Source: Populus alba (lineage: Eukaryota; Streptophyta; Magnoliopsida; Malpighiales; Salicaceae). From it: a DNA stretch of 64,000 bases. Shown here piece by piece: positions 1 to 12,700 of this stretch. Numbering within the stretch: position 1 is the first letter of the stretch; every line of letters starts with the position of its first letter. The stretch spans positions 18,799,631 through 18,863,630 of the forward strand of contig NC_133294.1 of the NCBI RefSeq assembly GCF_005239225.2, read 5' to 3'. Position numbers and translations under genes: made by a program. The notes under the pieces are model-generated. The model was not told the DNA's origin, searched no databases, and was given only the letters and a program-made list of their open reading frames with translations.

Positions 1-1555
1 CATTGCTTAGTTGCATGACAAGAAAAGTTGTAAATCAATCACTTTCATTATCTGCAAAAAGCAACAAATATAAACAACATAAAATGTTCTTTTATATATA
101 TATATATATATATATTATTAAAATAAATGTTCAAATTAACTTGATTAATTCTACCAGCTATAAAATTAATGATTATATAAATTTACTATCATATTAATAA
201 CTATAAAATTTAAACTTAAAACTAAATAAAAAAAAATCCTTTAATTTTAAACTACCAATATAAATAATGATATTCTTTCACATCATGACAGTAGGTATTA
301 CATCAATTCAGTTGTTCTTACAAAACCAAGGATCACAACCTATCAAAACAAATTCATAAAGACTACCGTATTACTCAACCCAGTAGCTATGATGATGACA
401 CTTGTCCCAATTACCTTTCGTACTGAAGACAAAGCCACGTGGCAGTAGGTAATGGAATTACTAATATCACTGGTCAACTTATGCTATTTGCCGATACAAA
501 ATACAATCTAAGAGTATATAATGACTTACGTAATTATTAATTTTAAAATCTATAAAATTAATTAAAATATATATAAATTAATTTAAATAGTCATGTTAAT
601 AAAAAAAGAATACAATTAAGAGCTGAAACAAAATATAACTCAATAATTAATGTGTATAGATATTGTTTTTAAAAATATTTTTTCAATATAAAAATATATT
701 TTAGAATTTAATAATTTTTTTCTTCTAAAATAAGAGTCATAAAAATAGTCAACAGAAATTATAACCCTATAAATATAAAAAAATAATATTATGAACTTTT
801 CAGCACACTTTAATTATAAGAGTGCATGATATATATAAAACTGCTAATATGTAATAATTAAATAAAAAATAAATTAAAAAATTAAAAAAATGTTATAATA
901 GTTAAAATAATAAAAGAGTTGTAGGGAATTAAAAAGTTATAGATTGTTAGGATTTTGTAATTATTAAACAATTAATTCTAAATATTAAAAAAAATTATAA
1001 TTCCAATAAACAAAAAGTTTAAAAAATATAGATATCATGTAACACGCTCAATCTTAGATACGTGAGACCATTATTATTTTTTTATTAATTATTATTCCAT
1101 ATCATACTAATCTTATTTTTTTTAATATATAATAAAAATTCTTCAAAATAATTTCATTATTTACACCATAATAAACAAACAAAATCTCAACGACAGAAAC
1201 CCGTACTCGTGTGCTGTCCGTACTGACACAAACACGGCCGAGGTACCTCCTTTCAAATTCCGGCTACCAGGAAAACAAATCGTCGTCAAAAGAAAAAAAA
1301 AAGTGGGCGAAATTAAGTTTATAATCCATTGATTAAAAAACATTAAATAAAAAAGTAATACAGTGATTTTCATCAAACAACAGGAAAGAAACAGAATTTC
1401 TTCCTGCTGCAAATAGAGATCTGCTAATACGTATTCACATTCGTGAAAGTAAGAAAAAAAACTAACAGATCACATGATAAACCTCTCTTTTTGGGGGGTC
1501 TTGATCTCTAATCTTTTCTAATGTAAGAATAAGAAGGCAAATAAATTTCTGAAAG
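1..1555. other. AT-rich intergenic DNA downstream of the ERF gene
   Basis: No gene is visible. The stretch is strongly AT-rich, has stop codons in all frames and includes a (TA)n run at about 93-115. Bases 1150-1555 are slightly less AT-rich and probably hold the 3' UTR of the minus-strand ERF gene, but no polyadenylation site can be fixed from sequence alone. Confidence 0.6.
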
Positions 1556-2281
1556 TCATGCAATCTCCGGTGGGGGAGGAAGGTTAAGATTGAGATCAAG
1601 ATCAACAGAACTTCTTGGCGTCTTGATATCTTGATGATTCAAATCAAAGACGATAGAGGATGAATCAGAATCACATTGGATTCCACCACAAGAAAAACCC
1701 ACCGGCTGGTTAGGATGATGATGATGATACCCATTATCAAAAACCGTCTTTTGGTACTGACTCTTCATCACTGCATCAAAATAAATCACCTGCTGATGAT
1801 TCATCACCATCGGCTGAAATGGCAATCTCACGGTGGATACAGCAGGACCGAGATTAAGATCCAACGGTGTATCACTGCTGGAAAACTCCACGGTACTACT
1901 TTGACTTGGACTCTGATTGTTATTACTATTGCCGCCGCAGCCGCCGCCGCAGCTGTTATTCTTGTTAGATGCTTTATGGTTGTTGTCCACAGAGATAGTG
2001 TTTTTCCTGACATTCTCGTATGATGGGTAAGCAAAGTTGGTTTTCGCCTTAGAACCACGGAACTCACGTGCGGCAGCATCGTAGGCACGTGCGGCTTCCT
2101 CTGCCGTGTCGAAAGTGCCTAGCCAAACCCGGCTCTTCTTACCAGGGTCTCTTATCTCGGCGGCGTATCTTCCCCATGGCCTCTTTCTCACACCTCTAAA
2201 ATGCACCTCGCCTCCTCCACCAGCACCACCACACGTGCCGCCGTTAACTTTAACCGGCGCTGTCTTCTCTCTCGGTGCCAT
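1556..2281 (-). CDS. AP2/ERF transcriptional repressor with EAR motif (ERF4/ERF11-like, group VIII)
   Basis: Intronless gene for a 241-residue nuclear DNA-binding protein. One AP2/ERF domain spans residues 27-85: it has [19 protein letters not shown], the WLGTF strand (53-57) and the [10 protein letters not shown] helix (61-70), the pattern of ERF proteins that bind GCC-box promoters. The C-terminus carries an EAR repression motif, [12 protein letters not shown] (227-238), the hallmark of class II ERFs that recruit TOPLESS-type co-repressors. Two more DLN-type motifs are visible, LDLNL (140-144) and FDLN (212-215). [10 protein letters not shown] stretch (203-211) is also found in ERF4/ERF8-like proteins. 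The linker is rich in Gly, Asn and Ser with a short His run (186-189). The start is the first ATG after a TATA-like box about 95 bp upstream. Exact orthology within group VIII is not resolved. Confidence 0.95.
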   Translation of the reverse strand: MAPREKTAPVKVNGGTCGGAGGGGEVHFRGVRKRPWGRYAAEIRDPGKKSRVWLGTFDTAEEAARAYDAAAREFRGSKAKTNFAYPSYENVRKNTISVDNNHKASNKNNSCGGGCGGNSNNNQSPSQSSTVEFSSSDTPLDLNLGPAVSTVRLPFQPMVMNHQQVIYFDAVMKSQYQKTVFDNGYHHHHPNQPVGFSCGGIQCDSDSSSIVFDLNHQDIKTPRSSVDLDLNLNLPPPPEIA

Positions 2282-2374
2282 TAATTAAAGGAAAAATCTC
2301 GCAGTGGGTTTTGTTAATTTTTATGTTGTTTTTGAAAGGAAGAAGGCATGAAAATGAGAGAGAGGAGAGGGTGG

Positions 2375-2381
2375 TTTTATA
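2375..2381 (-). promoter_or_regulatory. TATA box of the ERF gene
   Basis: Reads TATAAAA on the minus strand, 94-100 bp upstream of the ERF ATG. This leaves a 5' leader of roughly 60-70 nt, a normal layout for a plant promoter. Purine-rich sequence (GAGAGAGGAGAGG on the plus strand) lies between the box and the start codon. Confidence 0.65.
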
Positions 2382-5300
2382 CAATAAGGAGGGGGGAGGC
2401 GTGGGGTATGTACAGTAAACGAGGGATTTGACTGATAGAGCTGGGGCGGCTATAGAAGAGGAGTGTTGCAGATGAGGAGTGGGGGACCATGGCGAGAGAT
2501 GTCTATAGAGGGTGGGTATTTATTGTATTATATGGTAGTAAGTGGTATCATCATTTGGTTCGTAATAATGAATTTTTTATTTAAATTCTCAAATTTTTTT
2601 CTAAAAATTTTTCTTTACGCAAATAAGTTTTTTAAATTCAAATTATCACCCACTCACATTTCTTTTTAAAATGATTCAATTAAAAGATAAATAACTAAAG
2701 TACAATTAGCAAGTAAAATAGGTGGTTTCTTAAAGTTTTGATTGAAAAGTTCATTTTATTCCTTCATTTTTTTTTAGTTATTAGCTAGTTAGTTCCTTTA
2801 TTTTTTTTTAAATTCAATTTTAATTTCAAAATTTATTTATCTTATTTTTTAATTTTTTTTAGAAAAAAAAAAGTCACTGAATTCCAAAAAAATAGAGATA
2901 AATTCATTGTTGTTGATGATTCCAACAATAAATAATTGATTTTTGTATATGTGACTTCCATTTTATAATAAGAGTTTGAGCTATGTGTTTTTTTTTTTTT
3001 ATTCTTGCCCCAAAAGGTAGATCTGATAGTGGAAATAATTCCCCTAATTACCTTTTTCCTTCTCCTTACCTGATAATATAATTTCATCAATACCTATGTG
3101 CTTTTTTAAAAGTGAATAATCACACAAATTATATAATTTTTGTCCCTTGACATTTTTTCAATTTTATTTTGGTACAAAAGCTCATTTTTTTTTTTGTTTC
3201 TAATTGGGAGAGGAGAGAGATAAATCGTTGAATTCCGGTGATAAAGAAATAAACACGTCATTGACAGCTATTTAGACCACTAAAATAGATAATATTTGTG
3301 TCAAATTGTTCCATTTAATTAGGAAGTTCATATTAGATGTTTTTGTTTTTTAAAAGTTCATGAAGAAATAGATATGAGCTAGGGTTGTTTTTGGTTTCGA
3401 GTTGAGTACTGTTTGTGGGAAGGTTTTTTGAGATCATTGATAGGTTTATTATCAGTGACGTATCGTTTGATTTTTTCTTAAAAAAAAAATGGGATGAATG
3501 ACAAGTTATCCGCCATAAGTTCATTTAAAAAAAGGGTCCAGTCATTCGGTTCCTTATTAAATAGGCTGGTGCATGGCCTGTTTTTTTCCTCGTTTCTTTA
3601 TTTCAATTAATGCTTTTTTTTTTTATTTGTTTTTAAAATTTAATTATATTTACATTAATACCTCTCCTCTCTTTTCTTTTGTTGAGAGAGCTTCTTTTAA
3701 ATGATGGTGAATTTTTAATTATGTGTTTAATTTTTGAAAAGATTTTTTTTAATTCATCTATGATTTTTTTTAATCTTTTGTATAGATATTTCAAAAAATA
3801 AAAATATTTAATTTTAGATGATATTTCTGATATGTGTAGCCTTACATATTATTTAATTTTTTTTATTTTATTCAATCAATTTAAATGTTTATCTGTTTTT
3901 ATTATCGTTTGATTAAATAAAAAATATATTCTCCTAGACATATTGCTCATAGATGTGAATATGAATTTACCATCTTGCCCTTGAGAAAAAGTGTGTAGGC
4001 TTGGTTAGGGATATAATTGTCTTTGCAATGAGACTATCTTGTCATTTTGAGATTGATCATAGATAGGACAACAAATTCACTTTTTTGTTGCATTGAAAAA
4101 TTACATCAATACCCTTAAAAGTAGGAAATTGTTAAGTTACCATAGAGGGGTAATTTTGTATTTTTGTTTGATTATGTACCAAATAATAATCATATTACCC
4201 TTGGAATAGGAGCAAAATTAAATTCACAATGAATGCTGTTTTCTTTAATTTTTAAAAGCACATTAAAAAGACCTACTTGCCATTTGAATTTATACTCTTG
4301 AGCCTAGGGTTAGAGGGTAGTTAACTCATTGTACAATTGGTCTTTTTATTGTTAGTGTGTTGGGTTAAGTGTAGTTTGATCTTTCCAAAAATAAAAAGAA
4401 ATAATAAAAAAAAAATTGTTGTCAAGTGCTGAGTTGTGTCTAGTACTCCATTATTTTTAGACAACGAGTGTGGTTGATTCCAATAGCTAAAAAAACTGTT
4501 TTGAGATGGCGTCAACTTCATTTAAATACTCCACAAATTTGGGGCATATGCACCAAGATGAACTCTAGTTTGGTGCTAGATATCATTTTTTTTCTTTATT
4601 TTCTCTTTCTTTCTTTGTATGTTAAGCCCCGCCCCTTGATTGTTCATAGTAGCCCCTAAACATCCCTCTCTCTCTCTCTCTTTCTCTCTCTCTCACACAC
4701 ACACATTTAATCCTTGTTTTTTTTTTTTGTTATTTTATTAGATAATTCATTTAATTATATTTTTATTTTGATTTCATCCTCATTTATTTTTTTTTCTTTC
4801 TTGAATTTGGTCTTTATTTTTTTAATTTCTATATTTTATAATCTGAGATAATTTTTAGAATTGTATTTTTTCTTTATTCTACCTTCTATTAATTTTTCTC
4901 TTATTAAATTTCAGCCTCATTCTTTTGACGTTGTTTGTTTTTTCTTTGCAAGATTTTCAAGATTGATATTTTTTTACTTGATTTCATTTTCAACATTTAA
5001 TTGGCTTGGTTAAGCTTGTGTCTAAAATTTTACGAGTTGCAAGCTTTGAAAATTAACATAGTTTCATGAGGTTTACCCAAGATTGTTTTGTTTTTTTATA
5101 TTGTTTTTAAGTTGATGTTTTTTTTAATTTATTATTCAATATTTATTTAATTAGTGATTGAGCTCTATTTTTTTCCCGGTTTCTATTACCTTGGTTTTAT
5201 CATTCTTTTTTTATTGAATTGGGTTACCTCGAGTTTTTATAGCTGTCATTCTTTGTTGAACTTACTTTTTTAAAATAAATTTTATTCTTTAATTAAATAG

Positions 5301-7900
5301 AATTGATTGATTTAATATAGACAGATGCTCATTTCATTTCATTTTGTTTGTTTTTCTAGGATGTTTTTCTAGTGACGCATGTAGTTTTTTCTGATGTTGT
5401 CATCCAAACTCTTATAGTCGGGTTTAAATTGTTTCAACAAACTCTTTTGTGATGAGCGATGTCCACAATTGAGTGAAGATGAATCACCTTTTGTTTCCTT
5501 TCTTCCTATATATTTGTTTTAGTTAATTGTTGTAATTTTTTTTTTCTTACAATTTGTTTGTTATCATTACTTATAATTTAAACCAACTTATTAAACTACA
5601 TTATATTATTAAATTTAATCAAGTTAATAACTCCAATATTAAGTTTTTCTTGTTTATTTAAAAATACAATTATCGTCTAAATATCCCTTTGAAGAGCTTA
5701 AAAATCTTGGACCGGCCCGTGGAGTATCTAGTCGCCGCATTTGATCAAACCAATTGAAATGATATATCGACCATATATGCTTCTTTCCATGAATATATCA
5801 CATGTCCCAACAATCAATTTTCACTTCAACAATTATTAATCTTTTGTCTTTTATGTTTATTTTAAGTGTTGCTAATTTCAATTATAAAAGGAAAATGGAG
5901 AAAGGCAAGGGAGAAAACAGGGGCGAAGTCGGAAAATAAAATTAAAAGGATTATGATTTGTTTTACTATTTAAATTATAAATATTATTTAGAAAAAAACT
6001 GGAAAAACAATTTCCTTATAATAGCGGCCGAGACCCTTGAGAACCTCCTCTTATCTCCACCACTACCACTAGAAAAAAGTGTCATCGTTGATCAAATAAT
6101 ATAGTAAGTACTATAATTTGGCTGCGAAATAATTTTGTAGTCTACGTAAGTGTGTATAGATATTATCATCCCGATCAATTTCTTTAACTTATAAAGCTAG
6201 CCAGTAGGATTCGATAAACAAATTTATGGATGGAAACAAGAGGGTCTATAGTTTTCATTGAATTGCTAACACTAATAGATAGACGGAGTAAATTACAAAT
6301 TGGTTCTTATAATTTAGTAAAATAATTAAAAACATTTTTAGTTTCAATAACAACTAATTATTAGTTCTTATATTCTTAAATATCAACTTAATCATTAATT
6401 TTCACTCATATTATGTTATTTTTTAATTTAATTTGTTTTAAAATTAAGAAGAAAACATCAAAAGATTTATGAGAAAAGAAGCTATTTTTTAAAATAAAAA
6501 AACATTAAAGCAAACATCTTCAATACCAACCAAGAAAATTAATTAGTTTTTCTTAAAATTAGAGGGTTAAATTATATATATATATCTCAAGAGATGGGAA
6601 GAAAGAATATAGAAATACTCTTTATCATTATATTTTATACGAACATATCAAGAGAAAACTGAACCGCCAATTGACACAATAAAGAATTATATTTGTTCTG
6701 TTTTCTAGAACAACCAAGTTGAGCTGGATACACCTAATATTACGGCTGCCTGCAATTTCCAAATTTCACACTAAAACCAAACCCCGACAATTTGCCTGCC
6801 GGAGGTTTCACAGAACCAGACCCCATCACCAACGCTTCCAAATTGACTTCAATTTTCGTATCTAAATCCAAAACAAGCAATGATTTAGTTAGATTTCTTT
6901 AAGGAAATATTAAAATCATGTGGCCTTTATTGCATGGTTTAGTTAATGTAGATAATGAGAATGTCTTCTCAAACATGACGCATCTTCCTCTCTATAACGT
7001 GTTTACAAGCTAAGAATCTGTGTAGAATTGAGGTTGAAATATGCTTTTCATTGATTTTTATTTTTTTATTTTTTAGTATTTTTATATTGTTTTAATGTGC
7101 TAATATCATAAATATATTTTAAAAAATAAAAAAATATTTTAATATATTTTCAAGTAAATAACATTTTAAAAAATAATTCTCACTACCACAAGCAAAAATG
7201 CAAGAATCATATTTGTGGCCGCATCAGAAATTGCATAAAAAGATTAAAGCAGAATATGACCTTTTTTAAATTAAAAAAAAAAAGATTGTTTAAAAAATTC
7301 AAAAACACTTCCATTTAAAAATCCCAATCTAAGCTAAACCGCTTCCCCCTTTTTTTAATTTTTTTAACAAAAGAATAAATAGATTTTTCAATTCAAAAAA
7401 TAAATACAGATTATTTTGATAAAATTTGTATATTAAGAGGAAAACGTATATACATTCAATTTGTATACAATTCAACTGGATAGAATTTAATTCATATACG
7501 GAATTCAATTCATCCTTCTGACCGCCACGCCAGTAGCCGTCGCCTCCAACTTCACGCAATTCTTTTGTTTATGAGTGAGAGGTGACGGCTTCCTCCCTCT
7601 TGGCACTCGGTCTCCCAACACGGAGACTTTCATTTCTGACTTCGAGGACATAATTCTATATATATATAAAAAAATCTGTATGGGAAACAATTTAGCTAGA
7701 TTGAGATTCTTAATTACAAGTATTTCTTATTAAAAATAATTCAATTCATTTTTTAAATAAATTTAAAATTTTTGTTTTTATTTTTTAAAAAACAACAAAT
7801 TCAGTTTTCGCATAGCAAGATCGTTAATTATCAAAGTAACAAAAGACATGAACCTCGAGCTGGGATGTATTATAATTGGATCGATCCTAAATGTATGTTT
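2382..7900. other. Intergenic AT-rich DNA with degraded repeats
   Basis: No coding gene recognised. Bases 2680-3090 are a degraded dispersed repeat with a relative in the same orientation at about 20490-20830 (shared phrases: AAAATAGGTGGT, then AAAGTTCATTTTA, GATTCCAACA, and CATTCTCCTTACC-like ends). Bases 4667-4704 are a compound (CT)n(CA)n microsatellite. Bases 4960-5460 resemble, in degraded form, the repeat better seen at 19.9-20.4 kb. Short open frames here are low-complexity. Confidence 0.5.
4667..4704. repeat. (CT)n(CA)n compound microsatellite
   Basis: Runs of CT broken by one TTT, followed directly by CACACACACACA. Seen directly in sequence. Confidence 0.9.
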
Positions 7901-8694
7901 GATATTTTGGTAGTTGTTATGGTTGTGATTTAAAAAAAAATTATTTTTATAAAAAAATATTTTTAGTTAAAGTTGATTTGGAAAAATATATGTTCGGTTA
8001 AAATTGTTGTTGAAATTAAGGTTGAACAACAAGTAATTTGATTTTTTTGGTTAAAAAAATATTTTTTGAGGTTATAAAATAATTAAAAATATATATATTA
8101 ATATTGATGGTTTTTAATTTAAATATTATAGATTTAACTATTGCTATTATATAATGAAATAAATAATACTTTATATAAAATATTTTATATTGTTCCATTA
8201 AATTATCTACAATTCTATCACATATAAAATGTATTCGAAAAGGAATACAATTTCACAAATTTCTTAAGAGCGCAACAACATCAGGTCAAATATAATCAAG
8301 AACAAAATTGAAATTGCAATCAAATTTTGTAAATGCTACGTCATCAAGTGATCTCCGTCTAATTTATGTAGTGTAATTGAATAATGTTTAACACTTGTTT
8401 TTTGAATAAAACACAATTAAAAATAAAAAAGAATTTTTTTATTTTGCTGGGTTGAACCCGATTCAATGCATTTTTAACTTTGAACCAGACTCGATTCGAC
8501 CGGAATAGTTGAGCCATGCTCCACTGTTCATGTTCACTGTGAATGCAGGCTCCACTAAACAGTGGAGCATGACTACACTGTTCATGGAATTTATCCGCAC
8601 AAGAAGTATAAAGAGTTGTTTCTTGTGATTTTAGGAAAATTATGGCCTGGTTATAAACCCTACCAGTAAAAAAATATATTTTTAACAATACCAA
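7901..8694. repeat. MITE-like dispersed repeat, copy 1
   Basis: About 0.8 kb that aligns by eye with 39888-40560 in the same orientation. Shared blocks include ATTGATGGTTTTTAATTTAA, GTCATCAAGYGATYT-type sequence and a GGATCCGATTCAA/GAACCCGATTCAA segment. The ends look like diverged terminal inverted repeats (TTTTGGTAGTTGTTA at the left, complement of TTTGGTATTGTTA at the right). A perfect 13-bp inverted repeat (8516-8528 with 8558-8570) lies inside. No open frame. Probably a non-autonomous DNA transposon; the superfamily is not resolved. Confidence 0.55.
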
Positions 8695-9518
8695 ATAATA
8701 ATATTTTTAATTATGAATAAATCTCACCCGCAAACACATCATTCAGGCACTAAATTTCTAAGAAATTCTTTCGAAAATTAGTTATGAGGGGCAATTAAGA
8801 AGATATACGTGAAAGGCAGAGCAAGCCGTGGTGGCTGGCTGCTATGCTTTAAAGTCTAGCCCTAGAGTCAACTAAAGCATTTTGCATGCATGTTAATTCA
8901 TGGAAGAAGCGGAAGTGAAATCATTTACTTAACGTGTTGACTTCACACGAAAACTTTGAAAAATGGAGAATAAAGTACCTGTAAGTTTTAAATTAATTTT
9001 TATTTTTTTTTTATCATTTTAATATATAAATATCAAAAATAAATTTTTTAAAAAATATTATTTTAATCTATCCTAAATAAAAAACATTTTAAAAAACAAA
9101 CTAGTTATGGTTTAAAATCCAAACCATCACATGTTTTTTTCTTTTATCATTTACTGCCTCGTTTTTTCTTATTCTAATTTTGAAAGAACAAAAAAAAAAA
9201 AAACCCAAAAGCAATCTTTTTCTTGACCTAAGCATAAAATTTTCCACCCAAAACAAGAAACTTCAAGGAAGAAAGACGGAAAGAGATGCTCCTTCTTGCG
9301 TGAGAGGTGCCCAATGGAGAATACATTGAATTTTATTATTTATGTACTCTGTTTTTAAATGCAACACCAACTTGGTTTTGCCCTATTGAGAATGATTTAA
9401 AGTTAATTGAGATCTTGCGAGGAAGTGGTAGGGTATAATAGCAACAAAACCATTCCCTTGTTATCAATGAAACTATAATATATATATAAAAAATATATCA
9501 GATTATCTCTAGTTCAAG
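8695..9518. other. Intergenic DNA, no gene seen
   Basis: AT-rich sequence with a weakly MITE-like segment at about 8985-9120. No coding potential or RNA gene recognised. Confidence 0.5.
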
Positions 9519-9525
9519 TTGTAGA

Positions 9526-9708
9526 GTCCCCAAGGGGTGTAGCGTGGTGACAAAGGGCTTGAGATCTGCACAGCAGGTCTTGAGTTCGAGTCAGGGCGTG
9601 CATTTCTTGTAAGAGCCTGGGACAACCGGGGTTTTACTCGCTTATCTGGACCCACAAAGTGCGCTTTCCGGAGGGTGGGGTTTCCTTGAATCCAAAAAAA
9701 AAAAAAAA
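9526..9708 (+). mobile_element. tRNA-derived SINE
   Basis: A 183-bp element with an internal RNA polymerase III promoter: an A-box-like TAGCGTGGTGAC at 9540-9551 and a B-box-like GAGTTCGAGTC at 9582-9592, 40 bp apart as in tRNA-derived SINEs. It ends in a run of 15 A (9694-9708) and is flanked by identical 7-bp direct repeats TTGTAGA (9519-9525 and 9709-9715), the signature of target-primed retrotransposition. It is much more GC-rich than its surroundings. The short open frame across it on the minus strand is not a gene. Family assignment would need a library search. Confidence 0.85.
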
Positions 9709-9715
9709 TTGTAGA

Positions 9716-12700
9716 ATTTTTCTGAACATTTTTTATTTCACTTGACTTGACGGTCCATATATGTGCGGCTAACACATTCTTAATTTCAATACTCAAGCTT
9801 CATTTACGTATCATGCATAGCGAGTTTTTTTTATTACATATATATACTTATACTTTGCATTCGACAGTAGAAAATAATGTTATAATAGTTGTTTTTTAAA
9901 ATATTTTTAGTTTAAAAATATATTAAAATAATATATATTTTAATATTAATACATATCAAAACGATATAATAACATTAAAAAAATAATTTAAAATATATTT
10001 TTTAAAAATACTTTTTCACCGCAAAATCAAACTTCCCTTAAATTCTCCTCTTCAACCAAACCTCGTCTCCGGCAGCCTCATTTTCCTGAACATAAGGAAA
10101 ATATCTCAAATTGGCTTATAGAATATGCTTTGTTTGCTGTACTACGCGTCAATTCTCTCTAAAATCTATGTTGACTTATTAATTAATCCATTCTCCTCTA
10201 AAAAAAATAATAATAATTTGTTTGCGTTTAAATTATGCTTCTTATCAAGCTAAACCGCGTTGTTTTGGAATAAATAATCTAATGCTTTAAATACTTTCTA
10301 AGAAATTGCCAAGTCTGACATTTTGATCTCCTCCTTACCTCAAAGACGCGTCAAGTTTAAACCACACGGTTCAGTCATCATTGTTCTAAACCCTTGGGCT
10401 CCATGGATGATCCAAAAAACCTGTGATTTGGAGTCTGGATTGAATTTTAAAAATAAAAAACATTCACCCATAAAATTTAATTGATTTAACTGATGCAGTT
10501 AACTGATAATTACTAAAAAAAATATATATATATTATTTTAACAAATTTAAAAGAAAAACAAGTTGTGTCAATAACCTACTCATTAACTTGATAATTACAT
10601 GTTTAAAAGTGTGGTTGTTGTTATTTTTTTAAAGTACTTTTTATTTATAAATGTATCAAAATAATATTTTATTTATTTGTAAAAAGTTATTTTTGAAATT
10701 AGTGCATCAACATGATTTAAAACACTAAAAATATATTAGTTTGAAGAAAAAAATAAAAAAAATATTAAATTTTTTCAAAAATATTTTTAAAATGTAAATA
10801 TATATTATAATTGTGGTTTCACAGCCATTTACAGGAAGACACGTTATGGATTGGCTGTTCCAATGAGTCCCAATTCCATCATAATCCATTGAAATCCTAT
10901 CAGCTTGTAGCTATATTTGATCCTGTAGAAGCCCACCAGCCATTTCTCTAATTTATCCTATCAGCTTCCACTTGCTGGGCTTTCATGCAATGCATTGATA
11001 ATTGTCTTGTTTTTATTCCATCGTGCTCTATTTGTTTTGAATGCTTTGGTAAAAGGAAAAAAAAAAAACAAACTAAGGTGGAAAAACATTCTGGAGCAAG
11101 ATACAGAATATGTGGATTCATATAGTGCAATTTAATTTTGTTTTTCCCTTGAAATATTTTTTATTTTGGTGACTAAACTCTTTTTTTTTTCAATTTAGTT
11201 CTTTTACATCATGTGGACTGGGATTTGGGCTTTATAATTCGTTTTAATTTACTTGTTATGAGGTTCTTATGGTGTCAATTTTTTTATATTAAATTAATGC
11301 TTGATTTGATAAAATAGAATTTAGTTTTATTGCTTAAAACAATTTGAAGTCATGGGGGATCAAATTTGACAATGAAACAATATAAAAAAAATAGCTTTAT
11401 GTCTTTGTTTTTCATTTTTTTTAATCCATGTTTATTAAGGTTTTGATGTTTTAGTAGTGGACTTTATTTGTTTTGCATTTCAGCTCATGAGATTTGTGAG
11501 GATAGAAAATTACCAAAAAATGGTAGAGGAGAGAGAAATTCATTGGATAGCCAAGTCTTGAGAAAAAAAATAATAACTTGAATTTGGTGCTAATGTATTC
11601 TTCTATATAAGAGTAGTGCTATTAAGATATTTTTGAGCTTCCATATCGGTAGAAAAGGTAGATTAGAGTTGAGAGATATTTTTTTTATATGGTTTAATTT
11701 TATGTTTTTCTGATCAATTTAAAGATGTTTTAATATTAGAAATTGATTTACTAAGATTCTTAGGATGCTTATTACATGTTTTTAGGTCCAAAAAACATGG
11801 ATCTAAATTTTTGACTACCTCTTTGGTAGTAGGATTCTGTATCAATAAACAATGCACAATTTGCCTTTTAAAAACAATTATGTACATGACATGTCATCTG
11901 TCTACTTTTAAAAAATATTGATAGGCGTGACTGTTTGACCTTTTTTTTGTTCTATTCAATACCATTTTATTTTTTCTTAGTTTTTAAATAAGATTATAGT
12001 GTTTTTTTTTTTGTAATATCAGCTACCACTCTTTTATTATTTTAATATATCTGCATCAAAATTATCAAAACATTTTTTTTTAAAAAAACTTGCTTTTATG
12101 ATTATGATAAACTTTTGTTTATAAAAAAATAAATATTCAAGTAAAAAACCTTAAAAAGGAAAAACACTAATAAGAGAGAGGTTGTAATTAAAGAAATAAT
12201 TTTTTTTTATCCTTATTTCAAATTGTTCAATTTTATTTTGATATTTATTCTAATTGCTTTTGATTTTTATCAGATAAAGCACATGGCATAGAGAAGCTAT
12301 TTTTTTTTGCCAAGGAAATTAATAAGGAAAGCAAGAATTATATAAGCAAATTACTTTGTTATCTATCAAAAGATGCAAACAAAAATTGTTGTAATAAAGT
12401 AATTAGAATTATATTTGTCGTGACATGCACGATGTCATGTGATAAAACTGTCTCCTAGAATTTAAGGAAGGTTTAGGTTTAATCATAAAGTTATAATTAT
12501 AGAATTTAATAGTCACCACCTAATATTATGGTCACTAGAAAACTTTATGGTTTATGAGAGTCTGGGTAGGGGGACTAATTGTGCAAGAGGAAGACGCATC
12601 ACTCTCAATATACCTACCTAAGATAAACTAAATTGTTGATTGATTGTTTTTCTAGGTCATGTTTTTATCCACTGATCTTATTTAATGTTCAAGCCAGATC

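Noticed and set aside
1676..2023. Open frames opposite and overlapping the ERF gene
   Set aside because: They are shadows of the ERF coding sequence; the AP2 and EAR motifs fix the real frame.
9509..9796. 95-codon minus-strand frame
   Set aside because: It lies across the SINE and its A-tail; the Phe run is the complement of poly(A).
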